This document shows, one piece after another, positions 1-5,056 of a stretch of DNA of 5,056 nt. Under the pieces are notes generated by a model. That model saw nothing but the letters and a program-made list of their open reading frames with translations. It was not told the DNA's origin and did not search any database. Position 1 is the first letter of the stretch; every line of letters starts with the position of its first letter. The position numbers and the translations under genes were made by a program. The DNA comes from Actinomycetota bacterium (GTDB lineage: Bacteria > Actinomycetota > Acidimicrobiia > Acidimicrobiales > Ilumatobacteraceae): positions 1-5,056 of the forward strand of contig SYEA01000054.1 in NCBI GenBank assembly GCA_005800965.1, in the 5' to 3' direction.

Positions 1-57
1 GACCACAGCGATTTCGCACGCCCCAACCACCACCTATGGACCCCTCTGCGATATGCG

Positions 58-99
58 GCAAAAAATAATTTTGCAAATAGCAAAAATTCACCAAAAAAT
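58..99. promoter_or_regulatory. A/T-rich tract with spaced A-runs upstream of phoH2
   Basis: Positions 60-99 are 33 of 40 A/T, in sharp contrast to the GC-rich surroundings. Runs of A at 60-65, 82-86 and 93-98 lie at spacings close to one or two helical turns, which is typical of curved DNA or an UP-like element. The tract also holds a 6-bp inverted repeat, TTTTGC (69-74) and GCAAAA (80-85), around a 5-base centre. A weak -10-like TAATTT lies at 66-71, but no convincing -35 precedes it. The likely role is the promoter region of the downstream PhoH2 gene, but no start site can be fixed. Confidence 0.4.
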
Positions 100-149
100 C
101 GCACGACAATCCACCACCCATCCAACACGAGCGACCATGCTTAGGAACG

Positions 150-1553
150 TTGTCTGCTCACGTCGCCAAACACCTCGCTCAATCTTACGCGAACGTCGCG
201 ACCGATCGACCTAATGTTTCGCTCGCTCTGGTGCCTCAGCGCATCGTGCTCGACACATCCGTTTTGATTGCTGACCCCACCGCAATACACGCATTCGCCG
301 GCTGCGCCGTGGTGATTCCACTCACAGTCGTAGAGGAACTCGACGGATTGAAAACTCGCATGGACGACGTGGGTCGTGCCGCGCGCACAGCGTTGCGCAA
401 TATCGAAGAGTTGCGTCGCCGCGCGGGCGGCTCACTCGCCGAGCCCACCCCATTGAGCGAGGACCCCGATTCGGCCACCTTGCACATCGAGGTCAACAAC
501 GTGGATCGCGAACGCCTAGAGCACCACGGGCTCGACCCGTCGATTCCGGACAATCGCATCATTGGTGCAGCGCTCGGTCAGTCAAGAATTGCCCCCACGT
601 GTTTGGTCTCCAACGATGCAGCATTGCGGATCAAAGCAGCCCACCTTGGGCTGACCGCTGAAGAGCACCATCCACTGGCCCGCGCGAGCAGCGACCGAGC
701 CATGGGGTGGGTGACCCTCGAGGCCGACGCGGCGATAGTGGATGCTTTGTATTCCAACGAAGTGGCCGAGGCCTCGGCAGTTGCTGGCGCCGAGGTGCTC
801 TACAACAATAATTTTGCCGTTTTGCGTCACGGGTCGCAGTCAGCCTTGGCTCGGGTGCGCGATGGTGAGTTGCGCGTGCTCAATAGCAACACCCCCGAAG
901 CCTGGGGCTTGCGCCCGCGCAACAAAGAGCAGCGCTTCGCCCTCGAGTTGCTGCTTGATCCGGCCATTTCGGTTATCGCCCTCGACGGTCGCGCCGGCAC
1001 CGGCAAAACAGTGATGGCAATCGCTGCCGGACTCGAACAAGTCGTTGAACATCGCCGCTTTGAACGCCTCGCGGTGTATCGCCCCCTCGTGCCGGTGGGT
1101 CGCGCCGACGTTGGTTTCTTGCCTGGCGGATTGGAAGAAAAACTCGACCCGTGGATGTCAGCGATTCATGATGCGATTTTGGCACTTACTGAGGAGCGTT
1201 CAAGTCGTGACGCGCGCAGCCTGATTGAAGACCTCACGGATCGCGGCCAGTTGACCCTGGAGTCGGTCACATTCCTGCGCGGTCGCTCGTTGCAGGGCCA
1301 ATTTGTGGTGGTGGATGAAGCCCAAAACTTGGAGCCAACGACCCTCAAGACCATCCTCACCCGCATTGGTGAGGGCACCAAGGTGGTATTCACCGGTGAC
1401 ACCAGCCAGATCGATGCCCCGTACATGGGCGAAAGCAACAACGCCCTCGCCGTGTTGATCCACGCCTTTGCTGGCCAGACGCTCTTTGGCCACATCACCC
1501 TGGCATCGTGCGAGCGTTCTGAAGTCGCCAGCCTGGCTGCTGAGCTGCTCTAG
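150..1553 (+). CDS. phoH2: PhoH2-type protein: PIN domain fused to PhoH ATPase
   Basis: The 467-residue protein joins an N-terminal PIN ribonuclease domain to a C-terminal PhoH-type P-loop ATPase. Mycobacterial PhoH2 of this architecture is known as an ATP-dependent RNA unwinding and cleaving enzyme, so a cytoplasmic role in RNA turnover is expected. PIN acidic residues are visible at D35 (LDTSVLI), E62/E63 (VVEELDGL), D134 (DNRIIGAAL) and D156 (VSND). A linker leads to RPRNKEQRFAL (residues 255-265), then Walker A GRAGTGKT (280-287), Walker B FVVVDEAQN (385-393) and the sensor-like TGDTSQID (415-422). It ends with the family-typical ERSEVASLAAELL. The start is TTG at 150: the frame is open back to a stop at 78-80, and this is the first possible start codon. 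AGGA at 143-146 is a slightly close ribosome site. Length is near the family norm (about 430-470). The gene appears monocistronic. Confidence 0.93.
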   Translation: MSAHVAKHLAQSYANVATDRPNVSLALVPQRIVLDTSVLIADPTAIHAFAGCAVVIPLTVVEELDGLKTRMDDVGRAARTALRNIEELRRRAGGSLAEPTPLSEDPDSATLHIEVNNVDRERLEHHGLDPSIPDNRIIGAALGQSRIAPTCLVSNDAALRIKAAHLGLTAEEHHPLARASSDRAMGWVTLEADAAIVDALYSNEVAEASAVAGAEVLYNNNFAVLRHGSQSALARVRDGELRVLNSNTPEAWGLRPRNKEQRFALELLLDPAISVIALDGRAGTGKTVMAIAAGLEQVVEHRRFERLAVYRPLVPVGRADVGFLPGGLEEKLDPWMSAIHDAILALTEERSSRDARSLIEDLTDRGQLTLESVTFLRGRSLQGQFVVVDEAQNLEPTTLKTILTRIGEGTKVVFTGDTSQIDAPYMGESNNALAVLIHAFAGQTLFGHITLASCERSEVASLAAELL

Positions 1554-1577
1554 GGCCGCTCGTCGTTCGGGCGGGCC
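1554..1577 (+). terminator. GC-rich hairpin directly after phoH2, possible terminator without U-tract
   Basis: Directly after the TAG stop, GGCCGCTCG (1554-1562) can pair with CGGGC (1568-1572) plus GGCC (1574-1577). This gives a 9-bp stem with one G-U pair, one bulged G at 1573 and a 5-base loop. No T-run follows, so it is not a classical intrinsic terminator. GC-rich hairpins lacking a U-tail are often proposed as terminators in actinobacteria. The assignment rests on position and structure only. Confidence 0.38.
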
Positions 1578-1614
1578 AACGGCGATCGGTTTGTCAAACG
1601 TCACACATTTTCAC

Positions 1615-1644
1615 TTGACACTTCGTTGCTGCCCTATTTAGTGT
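1615..1644 (+). promoter_or_regulatory. Sigma-70-type promoter for the whiB gene
   Basis: A perfect -35 hexamer TTGACA (1615-1620) is followed after 18 bases by TAGTGT (1639-1644), which fits the actinobacterial -10 consensus TANNNT. Transcription would start near 1651, leaving a leader of about 125 bases before the whiB ATG. The -35 is also the right half of an inverted repeat, TGTCAA (1592-1597) and TTGACA, 17 bases apart. An 11-bp palindrome, GTTTGTCAAAC (1589-1599), sits just upstream. These could be operator sites, but I recognise no specific regulator motif. Confidence 0.6.
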
Positions 1645-1661
1645 TAAAAGCACGAATAGGG
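1632..1661. repeat. Inverted repeat flanking the -10 element of the whiB promoter
   Basis: CCCTATT (1632-1638) and AATAGGG (1655-1661) form a perfect 7-bp inverted repeat around a 16-base centre containing the -10 hexamer and the likely transcription start. A second, overlapping repeat is AAAAGC (1646-1651) with GCTTTT (1661-1666). Because the left arm lies upstream of the predicted start, the first repeat would act as DNA, for example as an operator for a dimeric repressor, rather than as an RNA hairpin. No protein that binds it is identified. Confidence 0.45.
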
Positions 1662-1662
1662 C

Positions 1663-1700
1663 TTTTCATCCGGCCCCGCCCCCTCAGGGTCGGATGAAAA
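1663..1700 (+). promoter_or_regulatory. Strong hairpin in the whiB 5' leader
   Basis: TTTTCATCCG (1663-1672) is perfectly complementary to CGGATGAAAA (1691-1700). The stem extends inward by a G-U pair (1673/1690) and three C-G pairs (1674-1676 with 1687-1689), giving 14 bp with a 10-base loop (1677-1686). The T-run is at the 5' foot and the A-run at the 3' foot on either strand, so it cannot supply the 3' U-tract of a normal terminator. Lying downstream of the predicted start and upstream of the ribosome site, it is best read as a structured mRNA leader or a protein-binding palindrome. Confidence 0.55.
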
Positions 1701-1703
1701 ACC

Positions 1704-1723
1704 GGTTTCCAGCGTGGGAAGCC
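1704..1723 (+). promoter_or_regulatory. Second leader hairpin upstream of whiB
   Basis: GGTTTCC (1704-1710) can pair with GGAAGCC (1717-1723) through seven base pairs, one of them G-U, closing a 6-base loop. It follows the larger hairpin almost immediately. It also competes with the 10-bp DNA palindrome AAACCGGTTT at 1699-1708, so alternative foldings of the leader are possible. Any regulatory role is inferred. Confidence 0.35.
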
Positions 1724-1766
1724 ATCAGCCCGAGTTATGTGAAGAGTTTTGTTCCACCCTTTCAGC

Positions 1767-1771
1767 AAAGG
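1767..1771 (+). promoter_or_regulatory. Ribosome binding site fixing the whiB start
   Basis: AAAGG ends 5 bases before the ATG at 1777, whereas the upstream in-frame GTG at 1714 has no such site and lies inside a hairpin stem-loop. This supports 1777 as the start. Confidence 0.6.
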
Positions 1772-1776
1772 CAATC

Positions 1777-2220
1777 ATGACCACCTTCGACACACGCACC
1801 GCTACCTCGGTTCCACTTGATCCCAATGTTCATGGTGCGTCAACGCCGAACCCCAATCAGGTCGACGACTTTGAATTTCGTGGGCCCATCGGCGACATTG
1901 ACTGGACACAGTTTTCCAACTGCAAAGGTAAAACACATTTGTTCTTCGCACCGAAGGCCGAACGCCCTCAAGCTCGCGCCCGACGCGAGGCCAAAGCCCG
2001 CTCACTTTGCGACGCGTGCATCGTGCGTGATACCTGTCGCGATTACGCACGGGTGAATCACGAATACGGCTTATGGGGTGCTGAAAGCGAAGAAGAACGC
2101 CATCTTGCTGGTTTCACCATCGCTGCCCCGGTGGGATTGCGCAGTGCGAAGTACCGCAATCTGCGTAATGGCGAAATGTCGTCCGATTCAGCCGACCAGC
2201 AACCTGTCGCACCGATGTAG
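1777..2220 (+). CDS. WhiB-family iron-sulfur transcriptional regulator
   Basis: This 147-residue protein belongs to the Wbl family, small actinobacterial regulators that hold a [4Fe-4S] cluster, usually bind the primary sigma factor, and control division, redox or antibiotic responses. The four cluster cysteines are C49, C78, C81 and C87 (C-x28-C-x2-C-x5-C). The tryptophan turn is GLWGA (98-102), followed by ESEEERHLAG and a basic tail (RSAKYRNLRNG) that would contact DNA. Two details depart from the usual pattern: the second cysteine pair is followed by Ile rather than the common Pro, and the turn ends in Ala rather than Gly. An in-frame GTG at 1714 would add 21 residues, but the ATG has the ribosome site. 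The N-terminal 48 residues look low in structure. Its promoter and structured leader suggest strong control, possibly autoregulation. Which Wbl subclass (WhiB1-7) it represents cannot be settled here. Confidence 0.93.
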   Translation: MTTFDTRTATSVPLDPNVHGASTPNPNQVDDFEFRGPIGDIDWTQFSNCKGKTHLFFAPKAERPQARARREAKARSLCDACIVRDTCRDYARVNHEYGLWGAESEEERHLAGFTIAAPVGLRSAKYRNLRNGEMSSDSADQQPVAPM

Positions 2221-2240
2221 TTACGGCTGTTGCTGTCGAA

Positions 2241-2930
2241 TTAGCTCTGGTCGTCGCGCAGTGCGAGCAGCCGAGCAAACAACTCGGGTCGCATAGAGAT
2301 AAAGAGACCACTCGACTCGGCGCACAATGTGTCGCCGCTGTGGAGGGTGCCACGAGTAAAGATCTTGCGGCCCTCCACTTTTTCACACCAACCGCGAAAC
2401 ACGAGCTCGTGCAACAGCGGTGTTGGCGAGCGATAGTCCACCGTCAAATTGGCCGTCATGCCAGGCTGGCCTGACGCCGACTGTGCCACCCCGAGCACCT
2501 CATCAAACGCGCTGGCGATAAAGCCACCATGCACACACCCCGGCGCGCCTTCGTATGGCGCGGTAAAAGTGATACGGCCTTCCACCGTGGCCTGCGCACC
2601 TTCTTGGAGCACCTGAATCGCCAGCGGCACCGCAATGGGGTTCATCGACCCCAATATGGGGCTGCGTGCCAAAAAATTGCGGCCACGATCGGCCAAGGCT
2701 GCTTCGCCAACCCGATTCGTGGTGCCCTGTGCAGTGCCATGAGCACTGGCTACAAGGGCTTCCACACTGGCACGCACCTGGTCACGAACACGTTTCACTT
2801 CGTCGATCGTTGCCTCGGTAGAGATGACTTCACAAATCATCGCCCGTATTTCTTCGGCGAGTTCCACCCGAGCGCGATCGAGCTCTGACAGCGGCCCAGC
2901 CTGGATGTGAAAGCCGGTGAACTCGGTCAA
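2241..2930 (-). CDS. PaaI-type hotdog-fold acyl-CoA thioesterase
   Basis: The 229-residue product carries a C-terminal hotdog domain of the PaaI/4HBT thioesterase type, enzymes that hydrolyse acyl-CoA thioesters in the cytoplasm. The diagnostic stretch is GAPGCVHGGFIASAFDEVLG (residues 128-147), with H134-G135-G136 and the acidic pair D143/E144 on the central helix. The strand MTANLTVDYRSPTPL follows, then the strands of the rest of the sheet. About 80 residues precede the domain. They are rich in charged heptad-like helix (residues 15-60) and are not part of the minimal fold, which is usually about 140 residues. The start is TTG at 2930, overlapping the TGA stop of the upstream nuclease gene as TTGA, so translation is probably coupled. 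It converges on whiB with only 20 bases between stops. The substrate cannot be told; no phenylacetate or aromatic pathway genes are nearby. Confidence 0.85.
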   Translation of the reverse strand: MTEFTGFHIQAGPLSELDRARVELAEEIRAMICEVISTEATIDEVKRVRDQVRASVEALVASAHGTAQGTTNRVGEAALADRGRNFLARSPILGSMNPIAVPLAIQVLQEGAQATVEGRITFTAPYEGAPGCVHGGFIASAFDEVLGVAQSASGQPGMTANLTVDYRSPTPLLHELVFRGWCEKVEGRKIFTRGTLHSGDTLCAESSGLFISMRPELFARLLALRDDQS

Positions 2931-3697
2931 GTCGACACCTCGATCAACACGGGTGCATGATCGCTGGGTTGTTCACCTTTGCGAGCATTGCGATCGATTG
3001 CCGACCACGTGGTGTTGTCCGCCACAGATTTGGTCACGAGCGCCAAGTCGATGCGCATTCCCCAACCGCGATGAAACGAGCCGTTGCGATAATCCCACCA
3101 CGAATAGATGCCGGGTTCGGGGTGCTGTTCGCGCACCACATCACGCAAGCCCCAGTCGGCGAGCGCCTGCAGACGCGCACGCTCGGGGGCACTCACATGG
3201 GTCGAGCCCTCGAGTGCTTTGGTGTCCCAGACATCGGCATCGGCAGGTGCGATGTTGTAGTCGCCTGCCACCACCAAGTTGTCGGTGGGTTTGGCAATTG
3301 CTGCCACGTGCGCCGCTAGGCGATCCATCCAGCTGAGTTTGTATTGATAGTGCTCGTGGTCGAGTGCCCGCCCATTGGGCACATACACCGACACCACCGT
3401 CACACCACTGCAGTCGGCAGTGATGATGCGAGCTTCGTGATCGGGCTCACCCACCACGAAGTTATTGCGCACATTGGCGAGTCCGGCTTTTGACAAAATC
3501 GCCACACCGTTCCATTGGCCCTGGCCAAAGTGCGCCGACTCGTAACCCATTTCGCTAAAGGTGAGTGCAGGAAACACTTTGTCGGTCATCTTGGTTTCTT
3601 GCATCAGCAGCACATCGGGCTGCACATCGCGCATCCACTCCTGCACGCGCGGCAGGCGGGCCTTCAGCGAATTCACGTTCCACGTGGCAATCAGCAC
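2927..3697 (-). CDS. xthA: Exodeoxyribonuclease III (AP endonuclease)
   Basis: This is a base-excision repair enzyme of the exonuclease III family, which cuts DNA at abasic sites and removes 3' blocks using a divalent metal. Numbered from the alternative ATG at 3745, the active-site set is complete: N23 (TWNVNS), E50 (QETK), Y121 (YVPNGR), D162 and N164 (GDYNIAP), D233 (MRIDLAL), D262 and H263 (SDHAPV). In E. coli XthA the equivalents of N23 and E50 are N7 and E34, so the ATG frame carries about 16 extra residues. I therefore prefer the GTG at 3697, giving 256 residues starting VLIATWNVNS. TACCGT at 3709-3704 could be a -10 for a leaderless start there. Neither start has a clear ribosome site. 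If ATG 3745 is used, it overlaps the ATG of the divergent gene. The downstream thioesterase gene is coupled by a TTGA overlap. Confidence 0.9.
   Translation of the reverse strand: MLIATWNVNSLKARLPRVQEWMRDVQPDVLLMQETKMTDKVFPALTFSEMGYESAHFGQGQWNGVAILSKAGLANVRNNFVVGEPDHEARIITADCSGVTVVSVYVPNGRALDHEHYQYKLSWMDRLAAHVAAIAKPTDNLVVAGDYNIAPADADVWDTKALEGSTHVSAPERARLQALADWGLRDVVREQHPEPGIYSWWDYRNGSFHRGWGMRIDLALVTKSVADNTTWSAIDRNARKGEQPSDHAPVLIEVST
2938..2941 (-). promoter_or_regulatory. Ribosome binding site for the thioesterase TTG start
   Basis: On the minus strand GAGG lies inside the last codons of the nuclease gene, 7 bases before the TTG at 2930. It supports this non-ATG start and re-initiation after the overlapping TGA. 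Confidence 0.55.
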
Positions 3698-3743
3698 GCC
3701 CCAACGGTAGTTGTCGGCCTCGATATTCCCATAGCCTCGGCGC

Positions 3744-4115
3744 ATGGCCGTGCGTGAACTGATCGGTGTCTACGACGCCGACGCCACCTTGTGGGGCGAA
3801 GTTTCGTATTGGGTGGGTGCCCGGCTCGGCCAGCGGCACTGCAGCCTGTGCGACATTACCCATGGCATGTTCACCAAGAAATCGGAGTGGCAAACGTGCG
3901 CCGCCGCGCTGCCCGTGCCGTTCGCTGCCTTTCATCGCAATGATCAACCAGCAGAGGTGCGGGCATGCATCGGCAATCAACTGCCGGCTGTGGTGGCCCG
4001 CACCGACTCGGGTGTGGTCATGTTTGTCACGGCTGCCGAACTCGAAACGTGCGACGGCAACCCCGAGGCTCTCGCGGCACTGCTCACCTCACGGCTGGCC
4101 GCGCACGAGAATTAG
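3744..4115 (+). CDS. Small conserved-looking protein with HCxxCDITHG motif, function unknown
   Basis: The 123-residue protein is not assigned to a named family by me. The opening LIGVYDADATLWGEVSYWVG and the motif HCSLCDITHG (H32, C33, C36, D37, H40) resemble uncharacterised proteins I have seen in actinobacteria and cyanobacteria, so it is likely a genuine gene. C33, C36, H32 and H40 could bind a metal or form a redox-active CxxC pair. Further Cys/His residues are C52, H64, C75 and C103. There is no signal peptide and no clear membrane helix; VVMFVTAAEL (91-100) is probably a core strand. The start is ATG 3744, or GTG two codons later; neither has a clear ribosome site. It diverges from xthA, and its stop TAG directly abuts the stop of the ATPase gene on the other strand. 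It encodes no catalytic motif that would fix a reaction. Confidence 0.7.
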   Translation: MAVRELIGVYDADATLWGEVSYWVGARLGQRHCSLCDITHGMFTKKSEWQTCAAALPVPFAAFHRNDQPAEVRACIGNQLPAVVARTDSGVVMFVTAAELETCDGNPEALAALLTSRLAAHEN

Positions 4116-5056
4116 TTACAGATAGCTGCCGCGGTGGGCTCCGGCAGTTGCTAACTCGCCAGCCGTCACCGGTGCAGGAATCACCTCAGCAGTAATCACG
4201 GTGAGGTCAACTGCGTTGATCTCCCCGTTGCGGGTTGCCCACACCGCGTGACGCCGCACTACTTCGTTGAAGAAGTTGCGCATCGCACGACCGTTGCCAA
4301 AACCTCGGCCACGCGGAAGTGAGTTCACGTAGGAAATCACCTTCTGGCGTGCATCCACCGTGAGACTCAGTTCGTACTCCTCGAGGTAGAGATCAAAGAT
4401 TTGACCCAACTCGTCGGTGGCGTAATCGGGGAAGTCGATGACGACGTCAAAGCGACTCCGCAGCCCCGGGTTGGCGTCGAGGAAGCCCTGCATTTCTGTG
4501 GGATACCCTGCGACGATCACCACGATGTCGCCGCGGTTGTCTTCCATGAACTTCAGCAGCGTCTCGATGGCCTCTGGGCCATAGCCCTGGTGCTGATGCC
4601 CCGTGAGTCCGTAGGCCTCGTCAATGAACAACACTCCGCCGCGTGCCTCTTCACAGAGTCGCTGAGTCTTGATTGGTGTTTGGCCGATGTATGCCGCAAT
4701 CAACTTGGAGCAGTCGGCTTCCACGACGTGGCCCTTTTTGAGGAGTCCCAACGCCTTGTAGAGGTCGGCCACCATCCGAGCCACGGTGGTCTTGCCCGTG
4801 CCAGGGTTGCCAGTGAACACCAAGTGGGGTGATTGTTCAATCGCCGGCAGACCTTTCGCCACTCGGGCGTTGGTGAACTCGCGGGCAGCAACCAGGCGTT
4901 CCACTTCGATCTTGACCGGCTCTAAACCGACCAATCGTCGCAGGTTGCCAAGGATGTCGGCTGTCGATGCATCGCTTGAACGCACCTTTGGCGCGCGTGC
5001 CCGAGCAGCACTGGTGGATTCGCTCTCCACGTCGTTGATGTCGTCAATGTCGTCGA
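4116..5056 (-). CDS. CbbX/CfxQ-type AAA+ ATPase, N-terminus outside the window
   Basis: This is the ATPase module of the CbbX/CfxQ (SpoVK-like) AAA+ family, which also supplies the C-terminal domain of type VII secretion EccA. Members are hexameric remodelling ATPases. Counting from an internal GTG at 5030: Walker A GNPGTGKT (74-81), pore-loop-like AAYIGQTP (112-119), Walker B VLFIDEA (133-139), sensor-1 region VIVAGYPTEM (171-180), arginine finger in NPGLRSRF (187-194) and sensor-2 GNGRAMRN (245-252). A helical lid and a short tail follow. The frame stays open from the GTG to the window edge, encoding acidic DDIDDIND, and the GTG has no ribosome site, so the real start is probably further right. 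The protein may be a simple AAA+ protein with a short acidic head or may have a larger N-terminal domain. No RuBisCO or ESX genes are visible, so CbbX or EccA naming is not justified. The substrate is unknown. Confidence 0.88.
   Translation of the reverse strand, partial: DDIDDINDVESESTSAARARAPKVRSSDASTADILGNLRRLVGLEPVKIEVERLVAAREFTNARVAKGLPAIEQSPHLVFTGNPGTGKTTVARMVADLYKALGLLKKGHVVEADCSKLIAAYIGQTPIKTQRLCEEARGGVLFIDEAYGLTGHQHQGYGPEAIETLLKFMEDNRGDIVVIVAGYPTEMQGFLDANPGLRSRFDVVIDFPDYATDELGQIFDLYLEEYELSLTVDARQKVISYVNSLPRGRGFGNGRAMRNFFNEVVRRHAVWATRNGEINAVDLTVITAEVIPAPVTAGELATAGAHRGSYL

Noticed and set aside
67..88. AATTTTGC/GCAAAAATT hairpin as an intrinsic terminator of an upstream gene
   Set aside because: The stem is almost all A/T with only two G-C pairs, no T-run follows, and no upstream coding region ending here can be seen.
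1200..1604. Minus-strand open frame of 134 codons opposite the PhoH domain
   Set aside because: It overlaps the conserved Walker B region of phoH2 and shows no domain; a shadow in GC-rich DNA.
1737..1742. Start-stop ATGTGA as a minimal leader ORF before whiB
   Set aside because: It is a six-base chance match with no ribosome site near it.
1714..1776. GTG-initiated 21-residue N-terminal extension of the WhiB protein
   Set aside because: No ribosome site precedes it, it overlaps a predicted hairpin, and the ATG at 1777 has AAAGG at good spacing.
2529..2888. Plus-strand open frame of 119 codons opposite the thioesterase
   Set aside because: It lies wholly opposite a gene with clear hotdog motifs and has no recognisable domain; it is an antisense shadow.
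4401..4832. Plus-strand open frame of 143 codons opposite the AAA+ ATPase
   Set aside because: It covers the Walker motifs of the minus-strand gene, and its composition is that of a reverse-strand shadow.
4116..5056. Naming the ATPase CbbX (RuBisCO activase) or EccA (type VII secretion)
   Set aside because: The AAA+ module is shared by all these groups, and no RuBisCO or ESX gene is present in the window.

Overview
The window is a GC-rich stretch of ordinary bacterial chromosome with six protein-coding genes. The WhiB-type regulator at 1777-2220 places it in the Actinomycetota, since the family occurs essentially only there and in phages of that phylum. TTG and GTG starts and short gene spacing fit this. 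A deep-branching lineage such as Acidimicrobiia is my guess from the style of the proteins; it is an inference, not shown by the sequence.

Layout. 1-149 is a non-coding leader with a strikingly A/T-rich core. 150-1553 (+) encodes a PhoH2-type protein (PIN nuclease domain fused to a PhoH ATPase). 1554-1776 is a structured intergenic region with a GC-rich hairpin just after the phoH2 stop, a good TTGACA/TAGTGT promoter inside overlapping inverted repeats, and then a long hairpin in the expected 5' leader of the next gene. 1777-2220 (+) is the WhiB-like Fe-S regulator. On the minus strand, 3697-2927 encodes an exonuclease III-type AP endonuclease, followed with a 4-base stop/start overlap by a PaaI-type hotdog thioesterase (2930-2241). 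3744-4115 (+) is a small conserved-looking protein of unknown function with an HCxxCDITHG motif. 5056-4116 (-) is the C-terminal part of a CbbX/CfxQ-type AAA+ ATPase whose coding frame runs off the right edge.

There is no mobile element, CRISPR array, tRNA, rRNA or defence cassette that I can support, and I see no coherent new multi-gene system. The genes look like independent housekeeping and stress functions: RNA turnover (PhoH2), redox-linked regulation (WhiB), DNA repair (exonuclease III) and acyl-CoA hydrolysis (thioesterase). The most interesting parts are non-coding or uncharacterised: the promoter and leader of the whiB gene, the small Cys/His protein, and the divergent start region where two ATG codons on opposite strands share one CATG.
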